64,000 nt of DNA from Asterella californica (lineage: Eukaryota > Streptophyta > Marchantiopsida > Marchantiales > Aytoniaceae), in assembly GCA_036924285.1 (NCBI GenBank), contig JAYKYS010000019.1:124001-188000 (forward strand). Direction: 5' to 3'. Each line of letters opens with the position of its first letter. The first letter of the stretch is position 1. This document shows positions 21,875-32,857 of this stretch, in pieces. Made by a program: the position numbers and the translations under genes. The notes below the pieces were generated by a model, which had not been told where the DNA came from, made no database searches, and saw only the letters and a program-made list of their open reading frames with translations.

Positions 21875-22721
21875 GAGCACAGTAACCGGATCTTCCTTGG
21901 TTCTGAGGGATGTGATCCAGGAGATCTTCAAACCTCTCGGTGTAATCCCGTAGTGTCTCCTTCTTCTTCCGTTCGAGTCTCTGAAGTTCTATAAAGGTCA
22001 TCCGATCATAGCCCACTCCTTTGAACCTCTTCAGAAAAGCTGCCTTTAGAGTAGCCCAAGCGGCCATTACTACACCATCATCCAACATCTTACTCATCCA
22101 TTTCCTTCCCTTCCCTACGATCAGACTAGGAAATATCCGGAGTCTGTCGACATCAGCGTCTTCCTTGTTGGATCTAGAGATGGTCTCGAACATCATGATG
22201 AAGTCGTCCGCGTCAACATCATCGTCGTACGGATGGTACTTCTGCCGAGTATGAGAAGCCATGTCGACTGCCGGCTGGTGCGACTGCCAACTTCTTCCTC
22301 CATCAGGTCCAGGTGGTGGAGATGGTCTTCTCGAAGGTCCAGGTCTGTCTGAATCACGAAGGTCGTCTTTTGAGTTAGAGCTACTATCACTGCTACCTTC
22401 CGAGACGTCTGGAACAATCTCCTCTAGACTTTCTTCACCTTGAGAAGCTTCTTCCGCACTTGGGAAGACGTCTTCCGAGTAACCAGCACCAAAATCTACT
22501 TTATACACGTGATCACCCGGTTGGTTTCTGTCTTCGCCAAAAATTATGCTCGAGATGGAAGGCTCTTCCAACTCTACTGATCGGATCTTCCTGAGCTCTT
22601 CTTCTCTCCTTTGGTGTCTCAGAGATATCCGCTGTTCTCTAGAAGCGGTTCGCTGGGGTGAATTTACCCACTCAAGATCTTTACCCGTGCGTCTGCTGCT
22701 TTTTTCTCTGGTCGGAGGCAT
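21875..22721 (-). pseudogene. Gypsy gag (element E), truncated by LTR
   Basis: ORF from the ATG at 22721, 280 codons before it runs into the LTR end at 21874. The N-terminal half is charged and Ser/Pro-rich (PGPSRRPSPPPGPDGG). The C-terminal half is a Retrotrans_gag-type domain, with ...ADDFIMMFETISRSNK, WATLKAAFLKRFKG and LQRLERKKKETLRDYTERFEDLL. Family knowledge: this domain builds the virus-like particle. The zinc knuckle and all of pol are lost beyond the breakpoint. Upstream, about 345 bp of leader connects it to the primer-binding site at 23066-23084 and the LTR at 23102-24643, so it was the gag of an element using that LTR. A short overlapping frame at 22681-22971 has no ATG and is not called. 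Confidence 0.75.
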
Positions 22722-23065
22722 CCACCAGAGTACTGAGAACAGATGTCCCTCTTCTTCTAATACTAGATCCGGTAGACTGAATGTCTAAACAACCGATCAC
22801 AGGTTCGGAACGTCTTCTTCTCTTGCTTCTCGTTGTATTCACTGCAGTCTTCCAAGATCGAGTCTTCCAAGAAGCTCTTGGAAGCGGAGAAGCGGCTTCT
22901 TCCAGTTCTCCCTGACATATCTTATCAGCTTCTGGTTGCGGTTCCTGTCTTCTAGCAAGATAGAGTCCCACAACACATTCAACTACAATCGAAGTTAGTT
23001 CGAAATGAAACTAACTAATGGCACACAGATCCAAGAAGCTTAGAACAAAAGTTACTAAGATGAAA

Positions 23066-23084
23066 TCTCCTACAAGGGCGCCAA
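23066..23084 (-). promoter_or_regulatory. tRNA primer-binding site of element E
   Basis: The minus strand reads TTTTTGGCGCCCTTGTAGG just after the LTR. It resembles the TTTTTGGCGCC...-type primer-binding sites of plant Tat/Athila-like gypsy elements. It starts with TGG, complementary to a tRNA CCA end. Confidence 0.65.
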
Positions 23085-23101
23085 AAATGATGCTCACTAT
23101 A

Positions 23102-24643
23102 TGTAGGGATGCAAGATTACTCCTTTTGCCCATTTAGTATACAAGATATCGTTCCCACAGAGGATTTGCACAAGTAACGCTGCTCTAAGTTCTAGGATCT
23201 GTTCAAACACACAAACACACAGGTTTTGCCTAGGAATCCCGTCTTCTCACAAAACCACGCGTCTTCCAGATATGCCAAAATATACTCTGGATAAATAAAC
23301 TACTACTAACTAAAATATCACACAACTATTCACAGAGAATCTCGGAAAGACGATCTTCTTGCTTCCAGGTTGCTTCTTCCGGTCTTCTCGCTACCGTCTT
23401 CCCGAAGCGATTCTCGTCTTCTGGGGGTTCAGCTCGTCTTCTCACACCTCCAGAAGATTGTCCTGCTTCGCAGAAGTCGACTAGCAACGGTTGTTACACC
23501 TTACTCTTCAACTCACATTACAACGGGTTAGATCAATCACAGGGTGTATGCCCCCTGTAGCCTTCCCAGGCTTCTGCCTACGGAAATAGTCTTCTTGCAG
23601 CACTACAACGACATTCACCTTCACAGAAGCTCAATAGAAGTCTCAAAAGCTCACTAGAAGAAGGTAAGAAGATGGGAAGATGGGGGAAGATGGGGAAGAT
23701 GAGAAAATCTAAACAAGAGAAAACAAGATGAAAAGAAGAAATTAAGATTCCGACAGGCTTCTAGTCCGGATCCTGACTAACAAGCCATCCCTGCTTGTAA
23801 TAGTTTGGGGAGGAAGACAACAAACATGTGTACAGTCGCACCGTCTTCTACTCGAGGATGTCGTCTTTTGTTGCGGGAAGAAGACTTCTTTCTTCTTCAC
23901 TTCGCTGCTCTGACTACTCTGTCTTCTGGGATCCCTTACCCATAAGACCGTCCGTACGCAAATCCCAAGTGCTCTACTGGACGAGCCAAGCTACACTTCC
24001 ACAACTGTTGACATTCACCGCCACTCAAGAAGAACACTTCCCATGCACAATTGGGAGCGAATTCAAGGGAACCCACCACCCAGAAGACATGAACAAAGCT
24101 TCTGCACTCAAATCCACAATCCATTCCCCGAGAAGAAGTCACAATGACATTGGGAAGCTCACTCCCTCTACTTCCTGCGTCTACTCCTCGACACACCAGT
24201 CTAGTCAACAGGACTGCACAAGGATGCCGTTCCCTGTTCCTAGACTGTCCACTACCTCTATCTACATCTCCGAACCACTGCTGGTACGAGTATGCAGACC
24301 CCTCCTGTGTATTCCCAGACTATTCGTATGTTTCCAACAACGGGTGTAGTGTGCGAAGAACTGTCTATCTTGTGTCTCTGCTCTAATGTGTCTCGTCTGC
24401 CTGCACCGTCGAATCGATATGTGTGTGCAGTAGCTACTGAACTCTATCTCCTACTCTTCGATCCTACTTATGTCGCTGCCATGAGAACCAGGAGAGACGA
24501 CCACCAGGGAGAGAGGCGCTGACATGAGGTTGTCACCCCACATGCAAGCGGTTTCCCTTCCTAATTAGCCATCCATCGTGTTGCTCCTACAATACCTGTG
24601 CTGCCACATGGTATCCTAACTAATTTTACACTGAAAACTGCCA
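23102..24643 (-). repeat. LTR of family G/E (copy X2)
   Basis: About 1.54 kb, read leftward from TGGCAG to CTACA, aligned along its length with 27590-29167. The 3' boundary could extend to 23091 (GAGCA), just before the element E primer-binding site. No ORF is supported. Confidence 0.65.
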
Positions 24644-24701
24644 TCCTTAAGATAGCATGTTTTGGTCCTACTAAATCTGGAATAGTCAATTTGGTTACTA
24701 T

Positions 24702-25600
24702 CTACTCTGATTGCTCGGAGGCAACCTCTACCTGATCTGCTCCTATCGGAGCTCCTAACGCGGCTTCTGATAAGCTAGAAAGCCCTACAGTTACCTCGGG
24801 TGTCATTGAGGTGGCTTCCTCCTCATCGTTCTTTGCTGGCCCTACTGTCGCTGCTGCTACGTCTTCCTCGGCTTCGGCTTCTGCTTCGGAAGACAAAAGC
24901 GTCTCCTGGGAAGCGGAGTCGACCGGTGCTCCTTCCATCTTCTGAGGCACTGGTGCGGGACTAGGGACCATGGCGACCTCATAGGGGTCCGGGGAAGTCG
25001 CTTCCTCCACGCGAAATACCTGGGAAGACGGCTCGTCTTCCTGTCTTCCAGAAGACATCTTGTCTTCCGGGGCGTCTTCTGGAGTCTTCTCGGCTTCCAA
25101 CGCTGTCACTACCAAGTGCACAGCGAGATCGAACTCCTCCTTCTCCATTCCGGATCCAGTCGATGGTGCTGGAGCTTGAGAAGATGCAGTTGCAGGTATG
25201 GGAAGCGAGGGAAGACCATAAAGTGTCTTCACTCTCTCTATCTGCCGATCCAAGTACCTGAACATGCTCTCTCGGCATTCCACCAACATTGCCTTGGACT
25301 CGCTGTCCCATCCTCTAGCCAAGGTAAGTAACTTTCTACCCGCGGTGAAGTTGAACTTCTTCCGAAGTGCCTCCACCGAGTGAGCTAGTAACCCCTGCGC
25401 ACGAGCTTCCGCTGCTTCTCGCTGCATCTTCTCGGCTGCAACCTGCGCTTCTGCGGCTTCCCGCAGAGTCTTCCACGTCGTCTTCTCTTCTGCAAGGACG
25501 GTAAGCTTACCCCGTACGCGTAGAACCTCCTGGTCATGCTGCTGTAAGCGCGCTTGCAACTCCTGGTTGCTCTTCTTCAGCTGCGCTAACTCCTTGGCAG
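24702..25600 (-). pseudogene. Family G gag-like ORF, copy G1, C-terminal coiled-coil half
   Basis: An open frame of about 285 codons with no ATG at its start. It corresponds to the C-terminal half of the G3 ORF. A heptad-rich coiled coil comes first (LREAAEAQVAAEKMQREAAE and following), then a conserved FNFTAGRKLLTLARGW segment and a YLDRQIERVKTLYGL segment. A FDLAVHLVVTALE helix follows, and the tail is Glu/Ala-rich. The N-terminal globular domain seen in G3 and G2 is missing because the coding region joins the leader directly near 25605. The reading frame of the remaining part is intact, unlike G3. The function is inferred to be gag-like. Confidence 0.6.
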
Positions 25601-25609
25601 AAGTGACGT

Positions 25610-27589
25610 ACTTGGTGTGAGTCGAAGGCTCAGTCCTTCCCTAAGTTCTCACAGTCTAGCTTCTACTCTCAGAAGATAAACCTAGTCTTCCAGAAGACAA
25701 CTATTCCGTCTTCTGAGATTCTAACAATGCTTCTTAAGTAGCGCTCGTCTTCCGAGCTGTATCTAGACAATCCTATCTAAGCAAGGCCTCGCATGGATTA
25801 CCAAGAAGACAACCCACCTTGCATTACATCCTACTTCCTATCAGAAGATACAAGATTCGTGAAACATAAAGTGCATAACAGGTTCGGAAGATGGTTGCGG
25901 GCTCTTGCGGTGACAGTGGTCTCTGGGAAGACACCCGGGACAGTTTTTGATTCAATGTCTTTCTCGGAAGACCTCCCGAAGTCAGGCTTCCCTTCACTGG
26001 TCTCACCTGTCTTCGTCTTCCTACGCGCAATCTATCCTCACAACAGACTCAAGACAATTGCACTCTGTTCTTTTGACTTCTCACCTCTCATACGCACTCA
26101 GAAGAAGCTTGCTGCTCGGTGGGAAGACATGACCCCGACCATTCTCTCCAGATTCTGCCAGCAAGTCTTCTCACGACTCTCTCCTAAGTTTGGGAAGAAG
26201 AAGGAATGGCTGCTATGGTCGGACAGAAGAGATCCGAATGGACCCTCACGTCTTCTCGTTCATTTTGCCAACCTTTCAGTCTTCTAGTCTCTCTAGGAAG
26301 ATGTGGAGTTGAGAAGCTTGGAAGACCGGGAGGCACAGGCCTAGTTCCCGACTTCCAACTTCTCGAAATAACAAAAGAACTCACCACACCACTCAAGATT
26401 TGTACCAAGCCTCTCTTAACACAAAGGCAACACAAATCCACTCTTGATACGAATTGGTTATAGTCGACTTCCGAAGACAGTCTTCCGAAGACAGTCAAGT
26501 TCAAGAAGCGTCTTCCGAAGATGTTCCCATCTTCCGAAGCGTCTTCTGCTCAAGGTTTCGGGAGGAGAGGAGTAATCGGGTAGGGAAATTGATAGTTGAG
26601 ATCATCAATTTGAGGACGAGGGGTAGGGAAACTCGAATTGAACTCAGGAAGAAGTAGGAAGATGCCTAACAGAAATTGGGCAGCGCTTTCGCACCAATGT
26701 CACAATAGGAAAAATGGGGATGGGGGTAATCGATCAGGCTGCTTGCAACCAACTGGGGAAGCGCGGGGGATACCAAATAGCGGCGAGAAGAAGTGGGAAG
26801 GGGGAAGAACGTGGGGAAGAACCTCTACAGTCTTCTTCTGCTTCTCGAGTTACCTTCGACCTTCTGCGCGCTTCTGGCTTTGGTCCCAGCTCCTAATGCG
26901 ACCCCACTGAGCTGCCTCCGTCATCAGCTCCAGTCTACGCCTCAATCAATTGAGCCACCCACCTCTGATTTCACTCAGCTACTCTCCAATGTCAGTTTCT
27001 TGGGAGCTCACAAAAACGCCTTCGCTCCCTGTCTTCCGTGCTTCAGCAATTCGGTCTCGCCCTTCGCCTAGCTGCCAACTGGTCCTCACCTCACTCGATT
27101 TCCTCACTCGATTTCCTCTTGCGAAGCTCACTCTTCTGAAATCGATCTTCTCAAGCACGCTTGCTGCGGGAAGTTGGAATGCGCTAATGCGCTTCCTGCA
27201 AATCTTCCCCGCAGATTAGGGATTTCGACCCTAAGTGACTTACCTAACCTACCTACCTGTTCGGTGCGACCCAGTAGGTACAACTACTCCTTTACTGAAA
27301 AAGCCGTGGTAAGGCCTTCGCGGTCGCTGTCTTCTGGAAGATGGATGTCTTCCGCCGTCTTCCCGTCTTCCGCCGTCTTTCGTCTTCCGAAGACGCAACT
27401 GAGAAGACGCTCTTCCGAAGATGGTCGTCTTCCGAAGAAGTCAACTTATTGTTACAAACAGCTCGTAAGATCATCTTCCGGCTAAGGAAGACGTAACTTT
27501 ACGTAACAACGCTTCTTCAGTTATACAAACAAGTTATTAATCATAAAAATTTTAAAAATTCGTGAATCCTGTAATTTGTGGGCACCACA
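25610..27589 (-). other. Family G leader (copy G1), GAAGAC-saturated
   Basis: Untranslated leader between the LTR at 27590 and the gag-like ORF. It begins TGTGGTGCCCACAAATTAC. Very dense GTCTTC/GAAGAC and CTTCCGAAG runs lie near 27330-27440 and 26460-26550. A TATCAAGAGTGG motif lies near 26445. I first took part of it (26459-27588) for an LTR, but it occurs only once between the two true LTRs. Confidence 0.65.
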
Positions 27590-29167
27590 TGTAGTGTCGC
27601 AGGATTACTCCTTTTGCCCATTTAGTATACAAGATATCGTTCCCACAGAAGATTTGCACAAGTAACGCTGCTGTAAGTTCTAAGATCTGTTCAAACACAC
27701 AAACACACGGGTTTTGTCTAGAAATCCCGTCTTCTCACAAAACCACGCGTCTTCCAGACTCACCAAAAGGTACTCTAGACCTAAACAAACAACTACTAAC
27801 TAAAATATCACACAACTATTCACAGAGAAGCTCGAGAAGACGCTTCTTGCTTCCAGGTCACTTCTTCCGATCTTCTCAGTACCGTCTTCCCGAAGCAATT
27901 CTCGGCTTCTGAGGGTTCAACTCGGCTTCTCACACCTCCAGAAGACTGCTCCTGCTTCGTAGAAGTCGACTAGCAACGGCTGTTACACCTTATTCTCTCT
28001 CTCACATTCCAACGGGTTAGATTAATCACATGGTGTATACCCCCTGTAGCCTTCCCAGGCTTCTGCCTACGGAAATAGTCTTCCTGCAGCACTACAACGA
28101 CATTCACCTTCACGGAAGCTCAATAGAAGTCTCGGAAGCTCACTAGAAGAAGGTAAGAAGATGGGGAAGATGGAAGAAGATGGAGAAGAAGGGAAAATCC
28201 AAACAAGAGAAAACAAGATGAAAAGGAGAAATTAAGATTCCGACAGGCTTCTAGTCCGGATCCTGACTAACAAGCCATCCTTGCTTGTAATAGTTTGGGG
28301 AGGAAGACAATAAACGTGCGTACAGTTGCACCGTCTTCTACTTGAGGATGTCGTCTGCTGTGGGAAGAAGGCTTCTTTCTTCTTCTCTCGCTGCTCCGAC
28401 TACTCTGTCTTCTGGGATCCCTTATCCATAAGACCGTCCGTACGTAGATCCGAAGTGCTCTACTGGACGAGCCAAGCTGCGAATCTGCACAACTGATGAC
28501 AGTCACCGCCACTCAAGAAGAACGCTTCCCATGCACAATCGGGAGTGAATCCAAGAAAACCCACCACCCAGAAGACATGGACAAAGCTTCTGCACTCAAA
28601 TCAGCAATCCATTCCTCGAGAAGAAGTCACATTGGCATTGAGAAGCTCACTTCCTCTACTTCCTGCTCCTACTCCTCGACACACCAGTCTAGCCAACAGG
28701 ATTGCACGAGGATGCCGTTCCCTGTTCTTAAACTGTCCACTATCTACCTCTATCTACATCTTCGAACCACTGCTGGTAACGAGCATGCAGACCCCTCCGG
28801 TATAATCCCAATCTATTCGTATGTCTCTAACATCGGGTGTAGTGTGTGTGCACACAGTACACCAAAAACTACTAGTGTACTCAGTGCGCCTCTCAAGTGT
28901 GTACATTCCGTCTAATGTGCCATGAGTCTGCACCGTAAGATGTTTGTGTGTGTGCAGAACTAGATTTCTTACTCTTCGATCCTACTTATGCCATCTATCA
29001 CGAGAAAACAGAGGAGACGACCACCGGGGAGAGATGGGTTCTGTCAGAAGGCTGCCATCCCACATGCAAGCCGTTCCCTTTTCCGGTTTAGTCCTCTACT
29101 TTGCTATTTCCTACGCTACTTATGCTGCCACATGGTATCCTAACTAATTTTACACTAAAAATTGCCA
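27590..29167 (-). repeat. LTR of family G (copy X1), shared by G2 and G1
   Basis: About 1.58 kb, same orientation as X2. Read leftward it starts TGGCAATTTTTAG and ends GCGACACTACA, followed at once by the G1 leader. It includes a (GT)n-rich stretch near 28840-28950. Confidence 0.7.
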
Positions 29168-29239
29168 CACTTAAGATAGCATGTTCGGTCCTACTAAGTT
29201 TGAAAATGTCAGCGTCGGTTGTGGTTACTATCTACTCTG

Positions 29240-31202
29240 ATTGCTCGGAGGCAATCTCTTCCTGATCTGCTCCTACCGGAGCTCCTAACGCGGCTTCTGA
29301 TAAGCTAGGAAGCCCTGCAAACACCTCGGGTAACACTGAGGTGGCTTCCTCCTCATCGTTCTTCGCTGGCCCTGCTGTCGCTGCTGCTGCTTCTTCCTCG
29401 GCTTCTGCTTCTGCTTCTGCTTCGGAAGACGAAAGCGTCTTCTGGGAAGCGGAGTCGACTGGTGCATTAGTTCGGTATTAGGGACCATGGCGACCTCATA
29501 GAGGTCCGAAGAAGTCGCTTCCTCCATGCGAAATACCTGGGAAGACGATTCTTCTTCCTGTCTTCCAGAAGACATCTTGTCTTCCGGGGCTTCTTCCGGA
29601 GTCTTCTCGGTTTCCAACGCTGTCACTACCAAGTGCACAGCGAGGTCGAACTCCTCCTTCTCCATGTAACTCCTGGTTGCTCTTCTTCAGTTGGGTAAGC
29701 TCCTTGGCAGAAGCGGTTGCTTCCGTCTTGTACCTCGCTGTGAGCTTCTCCGTGGTGCGGAGACTAGCTTCTAGCGCTTCTGCCTTCTTCTGGCCTTCTT
29801 CCTGCCGCATCAGGGTGCGCAGATCGAATCCAGGCTGTAGTGACTTCTCATGAGCCTTCGTCCTCTTCTCGATAAACTCCATAGCGGGCTGGATCTCTGA
29901 GTGGAAGAAGGCATTGAACTTTTTCAGTCTTCTTCTTGCAGAAGACAGGTTCATCTCCACAATCCGATTGGAGGTGTCGACCTTGTCTTCTAGAGGCAAG
30001 GATGCCTCTTCCATCACTATGGTCTTCAGCTTCTGCGCACGGGAAGAAGCTACTCTTCTCATCTTATGGGGTGGAAGATCTCTCCCCATGGTAGAAGCGG
30101 TCCTCTTTACTGCACTTCCTCGCGTCGCAGTAGGAGTATCCATCCATCTTTCGTCTTCTGGAGTCTTCAAAAGACTCCCTGATGTGGCAGAAGCGGTCTT
30201 CTGCTCCGATCGGATACTGAGCGGCTCTTCCTACGAGTCAGATTCCGACCCCGAATGAATGAGGGAGGTGGTCTTCCTAGGTACACTTCTAGGACCCATC
30301 TTCCTCGGAGTCGTGGCGTCTTCCGACCCACTAGAGTCGTCTTCCCTCACCAGAAGCGTCTTCTGATGAGTGCCGAGCCTCAACTGCGGCATCAGAGTGG
30401 GAGGGGGAGTCACGGCTGCTGCTCGGTCGTCTTCTTCCGAGGTCTCCTCCTTCGTCTCATGCTGCCCTGTTGGCTCATACTTCACCAACTGATCTGTGGT
30501 CAGATCTCTCTTAGCCACGTATAGGTAGCAGAGGAAAGGTGTCAAGTGTCCTCCTGCCGGGGTACCTAAGTACGCTAGCTCCGCCTGTACATATACGTGG
30601 AAGAACGAACCTCAGTTGACATTCTCTCCCGCGCACACTACTTCCAAGAACTCCACGTCCTGATCTCCAAGGTACCTCGTCTTCTACGCTTTCTCCTTGG
30701 GAAAGAGATGCAGAAACAGCTTCGCCAAAAGTCGCTTCTTCGGCTCTCGGTAAGATTCTACCTTCCATCCGTTCCTTCCCTGCCTGTCCTCCATGAAGAG
30801 ACAAGTTGTGCTTCCAGGCACATGCCACTCACTCGAGATCCTGGGTAAGATCTTCTTCTCGAGTCAATAACCTCGGTCCTCGGATTCTGACCTGTGGAAG
30901 GCCCTGCGCCACCAATCTTCAGTCCAGGAAGATGGTCTTCCTCGAGCTACTCCTGCCTTCGTAGGTACACGGTTGCGAGGCGGTAAAGCTGCCCAAACCT
31001 CCTCCAGAAGACCTTGATCGGCGAGGTTCCAATCCCACAAGAAGAAGCCGAGACCCAACTCCTTGAGGAAGGTTTGGCCTCGGCCAACTCTGCTGCGGGT
31101 AACACCAACCCTCGAGGATGCATCGACATACTTGAAAATCTGTTGCACTAAGCCACACGCACTTATTGTGAGTCGAAAGTTCAGTCCTTCCCAAGTTCCC
31201 AC
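29240..31202 (-). pseudogene. Family G gag-like ORF, copy G2 (decayed)
   Basis: It contains the N-terminal domain (KELGLGFFLWDWNLADQG region, 31.1-30.9 kb), the linker (30.5-30.2 kb) and the first part of the coiled coil (30170-29690). The main coiled coil is missing because sequence near 29665-29670 jumps straight to the FDLAVHLVVTALE segment and acidic tail (29665-29240). Frames change several times. G2 and G1 carry complementary deletions: G1 lacks the N-terminal domain and G2 lacks the coil. Confidence 0.62.
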
Positions 31203-32065
31203 AGTCTAGCTTCTACTTCTCAGAAGACGAAACTAGTCTTCTAGAAGACAGCTACTCCGTCTTCCGAGATAGTAGCTGTCTTCCGAGATTCTAACAGTAC
31301 TTCCTAGATAGCTCTCGTCTTCTGAGCTATATCTAAACAATCCTAACGAAGCAAGGCCTCGCATGGATTACTAAGAAGACAACCCATCTTGCATTACATC
31401 CTACTTCCTATCAGAAGATGGAAAATGTGCGAGAAGCAAAGCGTATGAACAAGTTCCAGAAGATGATCACGGGTCCTGCGATGATAGTGGCCTCTGGGAA
31501 GACCCCCGAGACAGGATCCGATTAAGTAACATTCTCGGAAGACCTCCCTCAGTCAGGCTTCCTTTCACTGATCTCACCTATCTTCGGCTTCTGACTCGCA
31601 ATCTAACCTCACAACAGACACGAAACCTTCATACTCTGTTCTTTCGACCCCTGCCTCTCATACACACTCAGAAGAAGCTTGCTGCATGATGGGAAGACAT
31701 GACCCTCGACCATTCTTTCCAGATTCTGCCAGCAAGACTTCTCACGACTCTCTCCTAAGTTCGGGAAGAAGAAGGAATGAGCTGCTATGGGTCGGACAGA
31801 AGAGACCCGAAATGGACCCTCACGTCTTCTCGTGCATTTTGCCAGCCCTTCCAGTCTTCTAGTCTCTCTAGGAAGATGCGGATTTGAGAAGCTTGGAAGA
31901 GCGGGAGGCACAAGCTTAGTTCCCAGCTTCCAACTTCTCGAAATAACAAACAACTCACTAAGTCTCTCAGGATTCGTACCAAGCCTCTCTTAACACAAAA
32001 GCAAAGCAAATCCACTCTTGATACGAATTGTATACAGTCGTCTTCCGAAGGCTTCCGAAGCGTCT
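31203..32065 (-). other. Family G leader remnant (copy G2)
   Basis: It matches the leader of G1 and G3 next to gag, including the CTCTTGATACGAATTG block near 32010. It breaks off within a GTCTTCCGAAG cluster at about 32065, where unrelated family H sequence begins. No ORF is supported. Confidence 0.6.
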
Positions 32066-32069
32066 TCCG

Positions 32070-32857
32070 AAGACTATAACACACAAGAAAACCAAAAGAT
32101 GCTCGAAAGTAGTAATTTAAAGATTGAACCCACAGAGATGCAAGTAAAGATCATCCAAAAGTAGTAAATATGTGACAAAGGTGATTCTTTATAGTTGTTT
32201 TTATTCTCACGGGCAGAAATCAATCCCGGTAGAGATCAAACTCAGGTCTATCCAACAAGACAGAGTTGATAATCCTGACAAATAAACATAACAGATACTG
32301 AACAGGTCATGGACCTCAAGAAACAGATGAACAACAGAGAAACAGCGCCACGGACGGAAATATCACACGAGGAAGTACTGCTGAAGTGCTACTAGGTAGC
32401 CTCTAACACCATAAACACTAAGTATCTTCACAGTAAGTTACTTTCACTACTACTGCTCTTGGAAAACTCTGGCGAATAAGACTCTTCTTCTGCCGAAGTA
32501 CCAGATTGAACTTCTTCCTAAGTGTTCCACCAAAGAACAACTTCCTCCAAAGTCAACTTCGTCCAAAAACATCTTCGTAGCAAACTAACCTCGCAGATGC
32601 TGGTCTATTCTCCGTCCTCGCCGCAAATGTTCTACTCTGATTTCAAATGATGACAGCAAATCCTTCGGCACCCAGACTAATTCCTATTACAGCAAACTAC
32701 GATACTTCGTAGGTAAATCCCCGAAGAAGACAAAACACTCAATGGCTCCGCAAACTCAAGAAGTAGAAAACTCAAAAATGATAAAACACATAGAGGTACT
32801 AAGCACGAACAACACAGCGCTTATATACAGATTTTCCGAAGATGACGAATCTTCTTC
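32070..32857 (-). other. Family H 3' flank, no gene seen
   Basis: AT-richer non-coding sequence downstream of the H gag-like ORF, with scattered CTTCG/CGAAG words. No LTR partner is present in the window. Confidence 0.5.

Larger units (their letters stand above)
23102..29167 (-). mobile_element. Non-autonomous LTR element G1 (gag-like only), 6.07 kb
   Basis: Read leftward, the order is LTR 29167-27590, a TGGTGCCC primer-binding-like site two bases inside, a ~2-kb GAAGAC-rich leader, a partial gag-like coiled-coil ORF (25559-24702), a short purine run (CTTAAGGA), and LTR 24643-23102. No protease, RT, RNase H or integrase is encoded. The 5' LTR is also the 3' LTR of copy G2, and the 3' LTR is also the 5' LTR of element E. 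So three internal regions share two LTRs in a tandem, as unequal LTR recombination would give. Confidence 0.65.

Noticed and set aside
23828..24349. A 173-codon plus-strand frame in LTR X2
   Set aside because: Inside the LTR, antisense to the element, and disrupted in the sister LTR X1.
26459..27588. Leader of G1 first taken as an LTR (TG...CA-like ends, repeated at 20.69 and 42.77 kb)
   Set aside because: It occurs once between two true flanking LTRs (23102-24643 and 27590-29167) and starts with a primer-site-like TGGTGCCC, so it is internal leader.
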